Shown here: piece after piece, positions 1 through 8,156 of the stretch | How positions within the stretch are numbered: the stretch's first letter is position 1 | Layout: the number at the start of each line of letters is the position of its first letter | NCBI RefSeq assembly: GCF_030551255.1 | Contig: NZ_CP130630.1 | Span: 11,841,001 to 11,905,000, forward strand | Source of the DNA: Streptomyces sp. NL15-2K | GTDB taxonomy: Bacteria; Actinomycetota; Actinomycetes; Streptomycetales; Streptomycetaceae | Direction of reading: 5' to 3' | Length of the DNA: 64,000 nucleotides | The notes under the pieces: model-generated | The model's input: the letters and a program-made list of their open reading frames with translations, nothing else | The model's database searches: none | Told to the model about the DNA's origin: nothing | Made by a program: the position numbers and the translations under genes

Positions 1-196
1 GGCCGCGCCAGGTCACCACCGTCTGCCGGGAGAGCTCAAGCCGCCGCGCGATCTCGGTGTTCGAAGTGCCTTCCGAGGCAAGGAGCACGATCCGGGCCCG
101 CGTCACCAGCCCCGACGGGGACGACGGCGAGCGGACCCACGAACGCAGAACCTTACGGTCCGCATCGGACACGGCCAACGGCAGGGCGACAGGCAT
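1..196 (-). CDS. IS630-family transposase, N-terminal part (cut by window edge)
   Basis: The minus strand from the ATG at 196 encodes 65 residues starting MPVALPLAVSDADRKVLRSW, then a winged-helix-type segment (TRARIVLLASEGTSNTEIARRLELS) ending RQTVVTWRG at the window edge. The helix-turn-helix with the spacing ARIVLLASEG...I(A/G)R.L..S...V..WR is typical of the N-terminal DNA-binding domain of IS630/Tc1-like transposases. The catalytic DDE part lies outside the window, so whether the gene is intact cannot be judged. A regulator with the same HTH is less likely because of the close match to the transposase start. Confidence 0.8.
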   Translation of the reverse strand, partial: MPVALPLAVSDADRKVLRSWVRSPSSPSGLVTRARIVLLASEGTSNTEIARRLELSRQTVVTWRG

Positions 197-252
197 ACGC
201 CATTCAACCGCACCCCAGTTCATCGTCCAAGGACTTCATTCACACGACACTA
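1..252 (-). mobile_element. right part of an IS630-type insertion sequence, probable boundary at TA 251-252
   Basis: The transposase fragment is followed by about 55 bp up to a TA dinucleotide at 251-252, after which the next gene (ending at 270) begins. IS630 elements insert at TA and duplicate it, so this TA is the likely outer boundary. The boundary is inferred; the other end and its inverted repeat are outside the window. Confidence 0.4.
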
Positions 253-269
253 GGCGTGGTGAGGCCATG

Positions 270-1382
270 TCAAGGGTGGGTCGGGTCCAGGTCCAGCTGG
301 GTGAGAACGTCGAAGTCCACCCCGTCCGCCTTGGCGAGGTAGATGCGCTGCTTCACATGGCTGTCGCGCAGCCGCAGCAGCCCGCGCGGCCCCTCGTACG
401 ACACGGACTCGGCCGTCGCGCCGATGGCCGTCACATCCAGCGTCCTGGCCCGGGCGATGAGCGCCGCGAGCAGCAGCACCCCCTCGTAACACGATTCGCC
501 GAGGCTGCCCGGAGCGGGCGCCTCGGTGCCGTATCTCCCGGCGTACTGGCCGTGGAAGTCGAGGGTGTCCTGGTTGGCGAGCGAGGTGAAGAACCCGGCC
601 GTGCTGTACAGGCCCGCCGTGGCCGTGGGGCCGCTGGCCATCAGCATGTTCTCGTCCATCAGCGTGCTCAGCCGCAGGCACCGCTGATCGAGCCCGGCGG
701 CGGCGAACGCACGGTTGAAGCGGACCGCGTCGCTGCCCACGAGGAGCATGAGGACGGCGTCCGCTCGCGTCTCCTCGATCCGGCGCAGCACTCCGTCGAA
801 CTCGTGGGTGCCGAGCGGGAGATAGGCCTGACCGCAGATGCCGCCCCCGGACTCGCGAGCGTAGCCATGGGCGGCCCGTGCGGTGCGGCGCGGCCACACG
901 TAGTCGTTGCCGACGACGAACCAGCGGCGCACCTGGTGCTCACACGCCAACAGCCGTATCGCGGGGCGCAGTTGGTCGTCGGGGGTCTCGCTGGTCAGGA
1001 AGACACCCGTGGTGTGCTCCCCGCCCTCGTACAGGGCCGTGTAGACGTACGGGACCCGGTGGGCGATGCGCGGGGCCAGTGCCTGGCGCACGGAGGAGAT
1101 GTGCCAGCCGGTGACCCCCTGGACGACCCCCAGGTCCACCAGCGTCTCGACGCGGTCGGCGATCTCCCGTGGCTCGGCGCCGCCGTCGACCGGCAGCAGC
1201 CGCAACTCCTTGCCGAGCACCCCGCCCGCGTGGTTGACCTCCTCCGCGGCCAGCCGCGCGCACAGCTCGCAGGTGGGTCCGAAGATCCCCGCCGCGCCCT
1301 GCATGGGGAACACCAGCGCCACGCTGATCGCGGAGTCGTCGACTGTGAACCAGTCGAGCGGATGGGGATCGAGCTCGAACAT
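270..1382 (-). CDS. AmiC/FmdD-like substrate-binding protein without signal peptide
   Basis: This 370-aa protein has the type I periplasmic-binding fold of branched-chain amino acid/urea/amide ABC transporters. Near residue 17 it reads ISVALVFPMQGAAGIFGP, followed by CARLAAEEVNHAGGVLGKEL, the usual first-strand and first-helix signature, and later VTGWHISSVRQA and the YEGVLLLAALI hinge region. No signal peptide or lipobox precedes the fold, so it resembles cytoplasmic ligand sensors such as Pseudomonas AmiC rather than a transporter receptor; no permease or ATPase gene is adjacent. The start MFELDPHPLDWF at 1382 lacks a clear Shine-Dalgarno; an upstream in-frame ATG at 1514 is less likely. 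It is divergent from the MarR gene, so the two may share control. Function as an amide or amino-acid sensor is inference. Confidence 0.75.
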   Translation of the reverse strand: MFELDPHPLDWFTVDDSAISVALVFPMQGAAGIFGPTCELCARLAAEEVNHAGGVLGKELRLLPVDGGAEPREIADRVETLVDLGVVQGVTGWHISSVRQALAPRIAHRVPYVYTALYEGGEHTTGVFLTSETPDDQLRPAIRLLACEHQVRRWFVVGNDYVWPRRTARAAHGYARESGGGICGQAYLPLGTHEFDGVLRRIEETRADAVLMLLVGSDAVRFNRAFAAAGLDQRCLRLSTLMDENMLMASGPTATAGLYSTAGFFTSLANQDTLDFHGQYAGRYGTEAPAPGSLGESCYEGVLLLAALIARARTLDVTAIGATAESVSYEGPRGLLRLRDSHVKQRIYLAKADGVDFDVLTQLDLDPTHP

Positions 1383-1533
1383 GCGGTCATGATTCCGGGT
1401 CCGTCCGGTGAACTCCAGTCCGTCTCGTGGACCGGTCGGGCGGGCGCGCAAGGGGGGAGAGGGGAAGACGGACAACGATCCTTTCGTCAGGCGGCACTTG
1501 TACGATGTCCGCACCCCGCGACCGAGGAGAAGG

Positions 1534-1980
1534 ATGCCTACCCCACCTCCGCGTCAGCCCCAGGACCTGATGCAGCTGCTGACGCGGGCCGAACGACTGG
1601 CCGCGCGGCGGCTGCAGGCCGTCCTCGACGAGGACGGCTGCTCGCTCGACGCCTGGCGGGTGCTCGCCCTGCTCGCGGACGGCGAGGGTCACCACATGAC
1701 GGCGGTCGCCGAAGCGGTCTTCCTGCCGCCGCCGACGCTCACCAAACTCGTCGACCACCTCGTGGACCAGAACCTGGTCTACCGCCGCGTCGACCCCCTG
1801 GACCGCCGCCGCATACGCGCCCACCTCACCCCGCGCGGACGGGCCTACTGGCACCGGATCAGCCGTGAGGTCCACGCACAGTGGCCGACGCTGAGCGAGA
1901 GCGACGACGAGCTGCTGCGGGCGTTGCTGGAGCGGCTGGTGAACACCCTCGACGGGGCCGCGGCGGAGTCGACCGGCTGA
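1534..1980 (+). CDS. MarR family transcriptional regulator
   Basis: This 148-aa winged-helix regulator has the MarR core. A helical dimer region (LMQLLTRAERLAARRLQAVLDEDGCSLDAWRVL, about residues 12-44) is followed by the recognition helix LPPPTLTKLVDHLVDQNLV and the wing YRRVDPLDRRRIRAHLTPRG (about 75-110), whose D-x-R-D/R-x-R pattern is diagnostic. The ATG at 1534 follows GAGGAGAAGG, a strong ribosome-binding site; a longer upstream reading to 1408 is not supported. It is divergent from the substrate-binding-like gene (152 bp apart) and 161 bp upstream of an aldo/keto reductase, either of which could be its target. MarR proteins usually repress divergent genes and respond to small aromatic or oxidant ligands; the ligand here is unknown. 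Confidence 0.9.
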   Translation: MPTPPPRQPQDLMQLLTRAERLAARRLQAVLDEDGCSLDAWRVLALLADGEGHHMTAVAEAVFLPPPTLTKLVDHLVDQNLVYRRVDPLDRRRIRAHLTPRGRAYWHRISREVHAQWPTLSESDDELLRALLERLVNTLDGAAAESTG

Positions 1981-2141
1981 GTCTCCGGTTGAGGCGTCAG
2001 GCTTGGGCGCTTGTGGAGTACGTACCGGCGGTGGGCGGCTTCTCCGGCGACGACCTGGGGCCCGTTGAGGGTTGGTCGGCCCTGGCGCCGGCGAAGTGGC
2101 GTGCCCGGGCAGGCGTTCGCAGCGTGTGCGACACTCCGCCG

Positions 2142-3047
2142 ATGACCACGGAAACGATCACCGCGGACGCCGCGGGCACCTGGAAACTCGGCGACCTGCC
2201 CGTCCACCGCATCGGCTTCGGCGCGATGCGGCTGACGGGCAGCGCCGCCTTCCACCTCGGGACGCCGAGCGACCGGGAGCGCTCGATCGCCGTACTGCAC
2301 AAGGCGATCGAACTCGGCGTCAACCACATCGACACGGCCGCCTTCTACTTCTCCTCCCTGCGCTCCGCCAACGAACTCATCAACAGCGCACTGTCGCCGT
2401 ACCCCGACGACCTGGTCGTGGTCACCAAGGTCGGCCCCTTCCGCAACTACTCGGGGGAGTGGGGCACTTCGGCCCGCCCGGACGACCTGCGCGGCCACGT
2501 CGAGGAGAACCTGCGCCAGCTCGGCCGCGACCACCTCGACGTCGTCAACCTCCGCCGCATGCGGCAGGACTCCATCGCCGAGCACTTCGGCGCCCTCGCC
2601 GAGCTCCGCGAGGAGGGCCTGATCCGGCACCTCGGCCTCTCGGACGTCGAGCCCCGCCACCTCGCCGAGGCGCAGGCCATCGCACCCGTGGTGTGCGTGC
2701 AGAACCGGTTCGGGCTCGACCTCCGCAACCCCGCCACCGACGAACTCCTGCGGATCTGCGGCGAACAGGGCATCGCCTTCGTACCGTTCTTCGCCATCGC
2801 GGGCGAAGCCGGTTCCCAGGGCGCCACCACCGCCCACGACGACGAGGTGCTCGCCATCGCCGAGGCCCACGACGCGAGCCCCGCCCAGATCCGCATCGCC
2901 TGGACCCTCCAGCAGGGCCCGCACGTCCTGGCCATCCCCGGCACCGGCAACCCCGACCACCTCGTCGAGAACGTGGCCGCGGGCGCCGTCCACCTCACCG
3001 ACGAGGAACTGGCCACGCTCGACGCGCTCCACCAGCAGGCCGACTGA
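2142..3047 (+). CDS. aldo/keto reductase, PdxI-like
   Basis: This 301-aa TIM-barrel NADPH oxidoreductase carries the AKR signatures FGAMRLTG, GVNHIDTAAFY (catalytic Asp and Tyr) and VVTKVG (catalytic Lys). The usual active-site His is replaced: the strand reads LDVVNLRRM where most AKRs have QLH. The same NLR motif occurs in E. coli PdxI (YdbC, pyridoxal reductase), and the overall sequence, including VCVQN, FVPFF and LAIPGT, fits that subgroup. Reduction of pyridoxal to pyridoxine is therefore a reasonable but unproven activity. The ATG at 2142 begins MTTETITADAAGTW; longer in-frame readings overlap the MarR gene. The next gene starts 29 bp downstream with a GAGAGA-type leader, suggesting co-transcription. 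Confidence 0.85.
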   Translation: MTTETITADAAGTWKLGDLPVHRIGFGAMRLTGSAAFHLGTPSDRERSIAVLHKAIELGVNHIDTAAFYFSSLRSANELINSALSPYPDDLVVVTKVGPFRNYSGEWGTSARPDDLRGHVEENLRQLGRDHLDVVNLRRMRQDSIAEHFGALAELREEGLIRHLGLSDVEPRHLAEAQAIAPVVCVQNRFGLDLRNPATDELLRICGEQGIAFVPFFAIAGEAGSQGATTAHDDEVLAIAEAHDASPAQIRIAWTLQQGPHVLAIPGTGNPDHLVENVAAGAVHLTDEELATLDALHQQAD

Positions 3048-3076
3048 GAGAGAACAGAAGGAGAGAGGACTTCGGC

Positions 3077-3760
3077 ATGGCCGTCATCCACCACACCACC
3101 CTCAAGCCGACCAAGCTCGAGCTGCTCACCGCCTGGCTTGCCTCCCGCCCCTGGTACTCCGGCTGCGCGGGCGAACCGGTGCTGAGGAAGGCCGGCGGGT
3201 TCCGGCTGGACGATCCGCGGGGCGAGGTCGGGATCGAGTTCATGGTGGTCACCGACACAGCTGACACTCCAGGCCCCGACCCGGCCGCATACCTGGTGCC
3301 GCTCACCTATCGCGGCGCCCCGCTCGACGGGGCGGAGCACGCCCTCGTCGGCACCATGGAACACGGCGTGCTGGGGCGTCGCTGGGCCTACGACGGCTGC
3401 CACGACCCGGTGCTGGTCACCCAGTTGCTCGCCCTGATCCAGGGCCGCGTCCACGCCCAGGACCAGAACACCACCGACGCCCCCGACCGGGAGGTCACCC
3501 GCTCCTGCACCGGCGACGGCCCCGCCCTCTCCGCTCTCCGCACCGCCGCCGCCACCGACGACGAAGAAGGCACCGAGCTGGCTCTCCCGCAGGGCACGAC
3601 ACTGCGCTTGCATCGGCTCCTGCGGCCCGCCCCGGACGGCACGCCCGCCCTTCCGGCGGCGCCGGAAGCGACCGGCCACGTCGCCGGCGCCTGGAACCTG
3701 CCGGACGGCACCCGCGCACGGGGGCTGTTCGCTGTGTTGCAGGCCGGACCTCGGCCCTAG
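3077..3760 (+). CDS. maltokinase N-terminal cap-like domain protein
   Basis: This 227-aa protein begins MAVIHHTTLKPTKLELL and continues with TAWLASRPWYSG and GGFRLDDPRGEVGIEFMVV, the pattern of the cap domain found at the N-terminus of maltokinases (Mak/Pep2) of the GlgE alpha-glucan pathway. Further cap-like features are the strand YLVPLTYRGAPLDGAEHALVGTMEHGVLGRRWAYDGCHDPV and the LLALIQGRVHAQDQ helix. No kinase domain follows, so this is a stand-alone cap-type protein. In Streptomyces such proteins are often annotated as 1,4-alpha-glucan branching protein by association, but nothing here shows catalysis. It lies 29 bp after the aldo/keto reductase on the same strand, probably one transcript. 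Function is unknown. Confidence 0.65.
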   Translation: MAVIHHTTLKPTKLELLTAWLASRPWYSGCAGEPVLRKAGGFRLDDPRGEVGIEFMVVTDTADTPGPDPAAYLVPLTYRGAPLDGAEHALVGTMEHGVLGRRWAYDGCHDPVLVTQLLALIQGRVHAQDQNTTDAPDREVTRSCTGDGPALSALRTAAATDDEEGTELALPQGTTLRLHRLLRPAPDGTPALPAAPEATGHVAGAWNLPDGTRARGLFAVLQAGPRP

Positions 3761-3853
3761 AAGCGCTGGTCAGCCCCTGGGTCCCGGCTGAGTGGCGCAC
3801 GCGGGGTTTTACGTATGACCTCTCCGGTCAATCACTCGTCCAGGAAGGTTTCG

Positions 3854-4246
3854 ATGAGACGTATCGCCCTGGTCACCCTCGTCGTCGACGACTACGACGA
3901 GGCGATCCGCTTCTACACCGAGGCCCTCGGTTTCCGGCTCGTCGAGGACACCCCGCGGCCCGACGGCTCCCGCTGGGTCGTCGTACGGCCGGGCACGCGG
4001 CAGGCCGGCGCCGATCTGCTGCTGGCCCGTGCGGGCGGCGAGACGCAGCGGAGCCGGGTGGGAGACCAGACCGGCGGACGCGTCGGCTTCTTCCTGCACA
4101 CCGACGACTTCGCCCGCGACCACGCCCGCATGCTCGCCGCCGGCGTGACCTTCCTGGAGGAGCCGCGCCACGAGCCGTACGGCTCGGTCGCCGTTTTCCA
4201 GGACCTGTACGGAAACCGCTGGGACCTGCTCCAGCCAGCCGAGTGA
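3854..4246 (+). CDS. VOC family (glyoxalase/bleomycin-resistance fold) protein
   Basis: This 130-aa protein is a single vicinal-oxygen-chelate module pair. [27 protein letters not shown] opens the first beta-alpha-beta unit, and [28 protein letters not shown]...[19 protein letters not shown] closes the second. The terminal [11 protein letters not shown] motif is typical of this superfamily; the Glu metal ligand usual near the end is not obvious, so the metal and reaction are uncertain. The start at 3854 is preceded by CAGGAAGG; an upstream ATG at 3815 lies far from a good site. It is followed 40 bp later by the adenosine deaminase pseudogene. The substrate cannot be inferred. Confidence 0.85.
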   Translation: MRRIALVTLVVDDYDEAIRFYTEALGFRLVEDTPRPDGSRWVVVRPGTRQAGADLLLARAGGETQRSRVGDQTGGRVGFFLHTDDFARDHARMLAAGVTFLEEPRHEPYGSVAVFQDLYGNRWDLLQPAE

Positions 4247-4286
4247 CCCACCTGTTCAGAACGACTCGCCGAGGAACACCCCGCAC

Positions 4287-5566
4287 ATGACCGCGCCCCG
4301 CATCGACACCCTCCGCCGGCTGCCCAAGGCCGTGCTGCACGACCACCTCGACGGCGGCCTGCGCCCCGCCACCGTGGTGGAGCTCGCGGACGCGGTCGGC
4401 CACACCCTGCCCACCACCGACCCCGACGAGCTCGCCGCCTGGTACGTCGAGGCCGCGAACTCCGGCGACCTGGTCCGCTACATAGCCACCTTCGAGCACA
4501 CCCTCGCCGTGCTGCAGACCCGCGAGGGCCTGCTGCGCACCGCCGAGGAGTACGTCCTCGACCTGGCCGCGGACGGCGTGGTCTACGGCGAGGTGCGCTA
4601 CGCCCCCGAGCTGATGCTGAGGGGCGGGCTGACCCTGCCCGAGGTCGTCGAGATCGTCCAGGCGGGTCTGGCGGCGGGCATGGCCAAGGCCGCCGCCGCG
4701 GGCACCGCGGTGCGGGTCGGCACGCTGCTGTGCGGGATGCGGATGTTCGACCGCACCAAGGAGACCGCCGACCTGGCCGTCGCCTTCCGGGACGCGGGCG
4801 TCGTCGGCTTCGACATCGCCGGAGCCGAGGACGGCTTCCCGCCCGCCGACCACCTGGCCGCCTTCGAGTACCTGCGGCGCGAGAACGTCCCGTTCACCAT
4901 CCACGCCGGCGAGGCCCACGGCCTGCCCAGCATCCACCAGGCCCTCCAGGTCTGCGGCGCCCAGCGCCTCGGCCACTGCGTCCGCCTCACCGACGACATC
5001 GTCGACGGCAAGCTAGTGCCCCGACAGGCAACGTTCGCCCCGTCGCGACGCCCGGCACGCTCCCCCACTGCCCTAAAGGCGTGGGAGGTGCCCCCACTCG
5101 CCGCACCGGCCGAAAGCCCAAGTACGTCCAGTACGAGGGCTTCCGGCCGGCACTCCCCCAGAGGGGGGACCCCCAGAGCACGCACCGGACGCCGCTCCTT
5201 GACGGGCAAACGTTGCCTGCCGGGGCACTAGGCCGTCTCGCGGGCTGGGTCCGCGACCGCCGTATCGCGCTGGAGATGTGCCCGACGTCCAACCTCCAGA
5301 CCGGCGCCGCGACCTCGATCGCCGGGCACCCGATCACCGCCCTGAAGGACCTCGGCTTCCGCGTCACCCTCAACACCGACAACCGTCTGGTGTCGGGCAC
5401 GACGATGACCCGCGAGATGTCCCTGCTGGTCGAGCGGGCGGGCTGGACGGTCGAGGACCTGCGCACGGTCACGGTGAACGCCCTGAAGAGCGCGTTCCTG
5501 CCCTTCGACGAGCGCAAGGCACTCATCGAGGACGTCGTCCTGCCGGGCTACGAGCCCGCGCTCTGA
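4287..5566 (+). pseudogene. add: adenosine deaminase, interrupted by an inverted-repeat element
   Basis: The first part (4287-5015) encodes [25 protein letters not shown] with the metal ligands HDHLDG, then [19 protein letters not shown] and QRLGHCVRL. The rest (5231-5566) encodes [35 protein letters not shown], all standard adenosine deaminase motifs that hydrolyse adenosine to inosine. Between them lies a 213-bp element plus one duplicated TA (insert 5016-5230). Removing 5016-5230 joins GGC AAG CTA GGC CGT in frame (G-K-L-G-R), giving an intact protein of about 354 residues. The insert is 215 bp, so it shifts frame; the first frame runs through it and stops at 5231. The truncated product has lost the NTDN metal-binding Asp and should be inactive. 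Its end overlaps the convergent DinB gene by 19 bp. Confidence 0.95.
5016..5230. mobile_element. 213-bp MITE-like element with 25-bp terminal inverted repeats (plus TA duplication)
   Basis: The left end GTGCCCCGACAGGCAACGTT (5016-5035) and the right end AACGTTGCCTGCCGGGGCAC (5209-5228) are inverted copies with one mismatch; the match continues five bases further with one more mismatch (25 bp, two mismatches). The element is flanked by TA at 5014-5015 and 5229-5230; because the flanks read CTAG on both sides, a 4-bp CTAG duplication gives the same result. There is no coding capacity, so it must be mobilised in trans. TA duplication suggests an IS630/Tc1-type transposase. The interior carries further short inverted repeats (GGGGG/CCCCC tracts near 5155-5175). 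Confidence 0.9.
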
Positions 5567-6063
5567 ACCAGCCCCCGGACGTAGGCGGCCTGTCCGACAT
5601 GCTGCAGATCGTCGGACAGGACGCTGACCAGCCGTACGCCCAGGCTGACCGGCGGATCCCAGCGCTCGTCCACGATCCGCTCCAGGTCCTTGGCGGTCAG
5701 CTCGTGCAGGGCCTGGAGGGTCTGGGCGTGCACGGCGTCGTAGTAGCCGGTCAGCAGATCACCGGAGTCGACCCGCACCTTCGCGACCTTCGCCGGTGTG
5801 TGGCCGTACCCGGTGTCGCGGCGCGGCAGATCCAGCCCGAACCGCTTCTGGAAGTCCTGGGACAGCCACACCTGGTCGAGGCCGAAGGCGTCGGCGATGT
5901 GGTCGTCCTGGACCCGGGTGAGATGCCAGATCAGCCAGGCGATCGAGTTGGCGGCGTCGGAGGGGCGGGCGTGCAGGTCGTCGAGGTCGAGGCCCTCGAC
6001 GGCGGCGTGGACTTCTTCCTGGATGCGGCTGTACCCGTCGATGAGGATGTCCTTGGCATGCAT
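5548..6063 (-). CDS. DinB family (DUF664-type) protein
   Basis: This 171-aa four-helix-bundle protein contains the metal-binding histidine patterns of the DinB/mycothiol-S-transferase superfamily: [19 protein letters not shown] (about residues 45-63), [14 protein letters not shown] and a C-terminal [14 protein letters not shown]. The start [19 protein letters not shown] at 6063 follows a GGATGC-rich stretch; an in-frame ATG six codons upstream is possible. In actinobacteria related proteins use mycothiol as cofactor, for example in isomerase or S-transferase reactions, but the subfamily here has no assigned substrate. It converges on the ada pseudogene with a 19-bp overlap and lies 27 bp downstream of the LysR gene on the same strand, so it may be co-transcribed with it. 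Confidence 0.85.
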   Translation of the reverse strand: MHAKDILIDGYSRIQEEVHAAVEGLDLDDLHARPSDAANSIAWLIWHLTRVQDDHIADAFGLDQVWLSQDFQKRFGLDLPRRDTGYGHTPAKVAKVRVDSGDLLTGYYDAVHAQTLQALHELTAKDLERIVDERWDPPVSLGVRLVSVLSDDLQHVGQAAYVRGLVQSAGS

Positions 6064-6090
6064 GCATCCACCATCGCGCATCCCCGTCCG

Positions 6091-6978
6091 TCACGCGCCC
6101 TCGGCGGCCAGCAGCGCCATCAGGGCCCGGGCCGCCGGGCTGGTGGCCTGCGGGGGCGGCAGCAGGGCGACGGTCTCGTACACCGTCTCGTCGGTGTCCT
6201 TCACGGGCAGGGCGGTCAGCGACGCGCGCTTGGACCGGAAGTGCCGTGGTACGACGGCGATGCCGAGGTTCTCGTCCACCAGGTCGAGCAGGCTGTGCAC
6301 GTCGTTCACCTCCAGCGCGACGGTCCGCCGGACACCCGCCGCGGCGAAGGCGGCGTCGGTGGTGCGGCGCGGCCCCCAGTCCGGATGGAAGTCGACGAAG
6401 ACCTCGCCCCCCAGCTCCTCCGGAGTGACGGCGGCACCGGCTGCCGCGAGGCGGTGGGTGGGGTGGCACAGCACCGTCATCGGCTCGCTGGTCACCGGCA
6501 CGACACGCAGCTGTTCGTCCTCCTCGTGCGCCGACCGCACGGCGAACGCCAGGTCGAGACGCCCGGCCGCGACCTCCTCGGCCAGCGCGCCCGAGCCCGC
6601 CTGCCGCAGGCAGATCTCCACGTCCGGGTGCTGCCGCCGGAACGCGGCGAGCAGCCCCGCCACATTCACCCCGGCGATGCACTGCTCCGACCCGAGAGCG
6701 AGCATCCCGCGCAGCACGCCCTGCACCGCGGCCACCGCCTCGTGGGCGGCCCGCACCTGCGCCAGGATCCGCTCCGCCTCACCCAGGAGCGCCCGCCCGG
6801 CGGGCGTCAGGGTCACCCGTCGGGTCGTCCGCACGAACAGCGGGGCCTGCAACTCCCGCTCCAGCGCCCGGATCGAGGCCGAAAGACCCGACTGGGACAC
6901 CATGAGGCGTTCGGCAGCACGGGTGAAATGCTGGTCCTCGGCGACCGCGACGAAGTGCTGGAGATGGCGTAGTTCCAT
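6091..6978 (-). CDS. LysR family transcriptional regulator
   Basis: This 295-aa protein starts MELRHLQHFVAVAEDQHFTRAAERL, the standard LysR winged HTH, with SQSGLSASIRALERELQAPLFVRTTRRVTLTPAG completing the DNA-binding domain by residue 65. The effector domain follows (LRGMLALGSEQCIAGVNVAGLL, AAGRLDLAFAV, EELGGEVFVDFHPDWGPRRTTDAAF, VNDVHSLLDLVDENLGIAVVP). The ATG at 6978 is conserved for the family. The YghZ-type aldo/keto reductase is divergent with 125 bp between starts, the usual arrangement for a LysR regulator and its target, so control of that gene is the simplest inference. The inducer is unknown. Confidence 0.93.
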   Translation of the reverse strand: MELRHLQHFVAVAEDQHFTRAAERLMVSQSGLSASIRALERELQAPLFVRTTRRVTLTPAGRALLGEAERILAQVRAAHEAVAAVQGVLRGMLALGSEQCIAGVNVAGLLAAFRRQHPDVEICLRQAGSGALAEEVAAGRLDLAFAVRSAHEEDEQLRVVPVTSEPMTVLCHPTHRLAAAGAAVTPEELGGEVFVDFHPDWGPRRTTDAAFAAAGVRRTVALEVNDVHSLLDLVDENLGIAVVPRHFRSKRASLTALPVKDTDETVYETVALLPPPQATSPAARALMALLAAEGA

Positions 6979-7103
6979 GATTGAGAAGCGTATCCGCTGA
7001 ATTCCATCTGATTTACCTGTTGGACCACTCCCCGTAGGTCGCGAAAGAGTGGATACCGGTTCATCGGAACCGACCTTCGTGTGCCAACCCTTCTGGAGTC
7101 GCG
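6979..7103. promoter_or_regulatory. divergent LysR/reductase promoter region
   Basis: This 125-bp spacer separates the divergent LysR start and the reductase TTG start and is less GC-rich than its surroundings (TTGAGAAGCG, GAATTCCATCTGATTTACC). It must hold both promoters and the presumed LysR site; a clean T-N11-A dyad could not be identified with confidence. The reductase has TCTGGAG six to seven bases before its TTG. Confidence 0.4.
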
Positions 7104-8099
7104 TTGTACACCGCACACCCCGACCGCTACGCGGACATGCCCTACCGGCGCACCGGACGCAGCGGCCTGAAGCTTCCCGCGCTGTCGCTCGGTCTGTGGC
7201 ACAACTTCGGCCCCGGCGACCGGACCGTCGAGACGCAGCGCGCCATCCTGCGCCGCGCCTTCGACCTCGGCGTCACCCACTTCGACCTGGCGAACAACTA
7301 CGGCCCGCCGCCGGGCGCCGGCGAGTCCGCCTTCGGCGAGGCCCTGAAGGCCGACTTCGCGCCCTACCGCGACGAGCTGATCATCTCCACCAAGGCCGGC
7401 TATCTGATGTGGCCCGGCCCGTACGGCGAGTGGGGTTCGCGCAAGTACCTGCTGTCCTCGCTGGACCAGAGCCTGAAGCGGATGGGCCTGGACCACGTCG
7501 ACATCTTCTACTCGCACCGCCCCGACCCGGAGACTCCCCTGGAGGAGACGATGGGCGCCCTGCACTCGGCGGTCCAGCAGGGCAAGGCGCTGTACGTCGG
7601 CGTCTCCAACTACTCGGCCGAGCAGACCCGCGAGGCCGCCCGCATCCTGGGTGAGCTGGGCACCCCGCTCCTCATCCACCAGCCGCGCTACTCGATGCTC
7701 GACCGCCGCCCCGAGGACGAGGGCCTGCTCGACGCACTCGACGAGCTCCAGGTCGGCTCCATCGTCTTCTCCCCGCTGGAGCAGGGCCTGCTCACCGGCC
7801 GCTACCTCGACGGCATCCCGGAGGACTCGCGGGCCGCGAGCGACAGCCCCTTCCTGAACTCCGACGCGGTCACCGAGGAACTGGTCGGCAGGCTGCGCGC
7901 CCTCGACGACATCGCCAAGTCCCGCGGCCAGACGCTGGCCCAGCTCGCGCTGGCCTGGGTCCTGCGCGGCGGCCGGGTGACCTCGGCCCTGGTCGGCGCG
8001 AGCAGCCCGCAGCAGATGGAGGACAGCGTCGGCGCCATCCGCAACCTGGACTTCGACGCGGAGGAACTGGCACGGATCGACGCGATCGTCCGGGCCTGA
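7104..8099 (+). CDS. gpr: L-glyceraldehyde 3-phosphate reductase-type aldo/keto reductase (YghZ/Gpr)
   Basis: The 331-aa product is strikingly like E. coli YghZ: PALSLGLWHNFG, FDLGVTHFDLANNYGPPPG (catalytic Asp and Tyr), YRDELIISTKAGYLMWPGPYG (Lys), SRKYLLSSLDQSLKRMGLDHVDIFYSHR (His), LIHQPRYSMLDR, FSPLEQGLLTGRYLDGIPEDSR. E. coli YghZ (AKR14) reduces L-glyceraldehyde 3-phosphate and methylglyoxal with NADPH, a detoxification role. The start is TTG (MYTAHPDRYADMPYRRTG) after TCTGGAG; homologues begin at the same place. It is divergent from a LysR gene and ends just before a strong hairpin at 8115. Length equals the family norm. Confidence 0.92.
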   Translation: MYTAHPDRYADMPYRRTGRSGLKLPALSLGLWHNFGPGDRTVETQRAILRRAFDLGVTHFDLANNYGPPPGAGESAFGEALKADFAPYRDELIISTKAGYLMWPGPYGEWGSRKYLLSSLDQSLKRMGLDHVDIFYSHRPDPETPLEETMGALHSAVQQGKALYVGVSNYSAEQTREAARILGELGTPLLIHQPRYSMLDRRPEDEGLLDALDELQVGSIVFSPLEQGLLTGRYLDGIPEDSRAASDSPFLNSDAVTEELVGRLRALDDIAKSRGQTLAQLALAWVLRGGRVTSALVGASSPQQMEDSVGAIRNLDFDAEELARIDAIVRA

Positions 8100-8114
8100 C
8101 CCCCCAGTGTGGAG

Positions 8115-8145
8115 GGGCCCCGCCGGAGCGCATCGGGCGGGGCCC
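8115..8145. terminator. hairpin between convergent genes
   Basis: GGGCCCCGCC (8115-8124) pairs perfectly with GGCGGGGCCC (8136-8145) around an 11-base loop. It stands 15 bp after the reductase stop and 12 bp before the end of the convergent DUF1905 gene, so it can serve both strands. There is only a short T-tract, as is common in streptomycetes. Confidence 0.75.
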
Positions 8146-8156
8146 TTCGGCATGCG

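Noticed and set aside
4730..5566. The downstream ada frame as an independent gene
   Set aside because: Its N-terminal part is a shadow of the ada gene in another frame and of the inserted element; only 5231-5566 matches adenosine deaminase.
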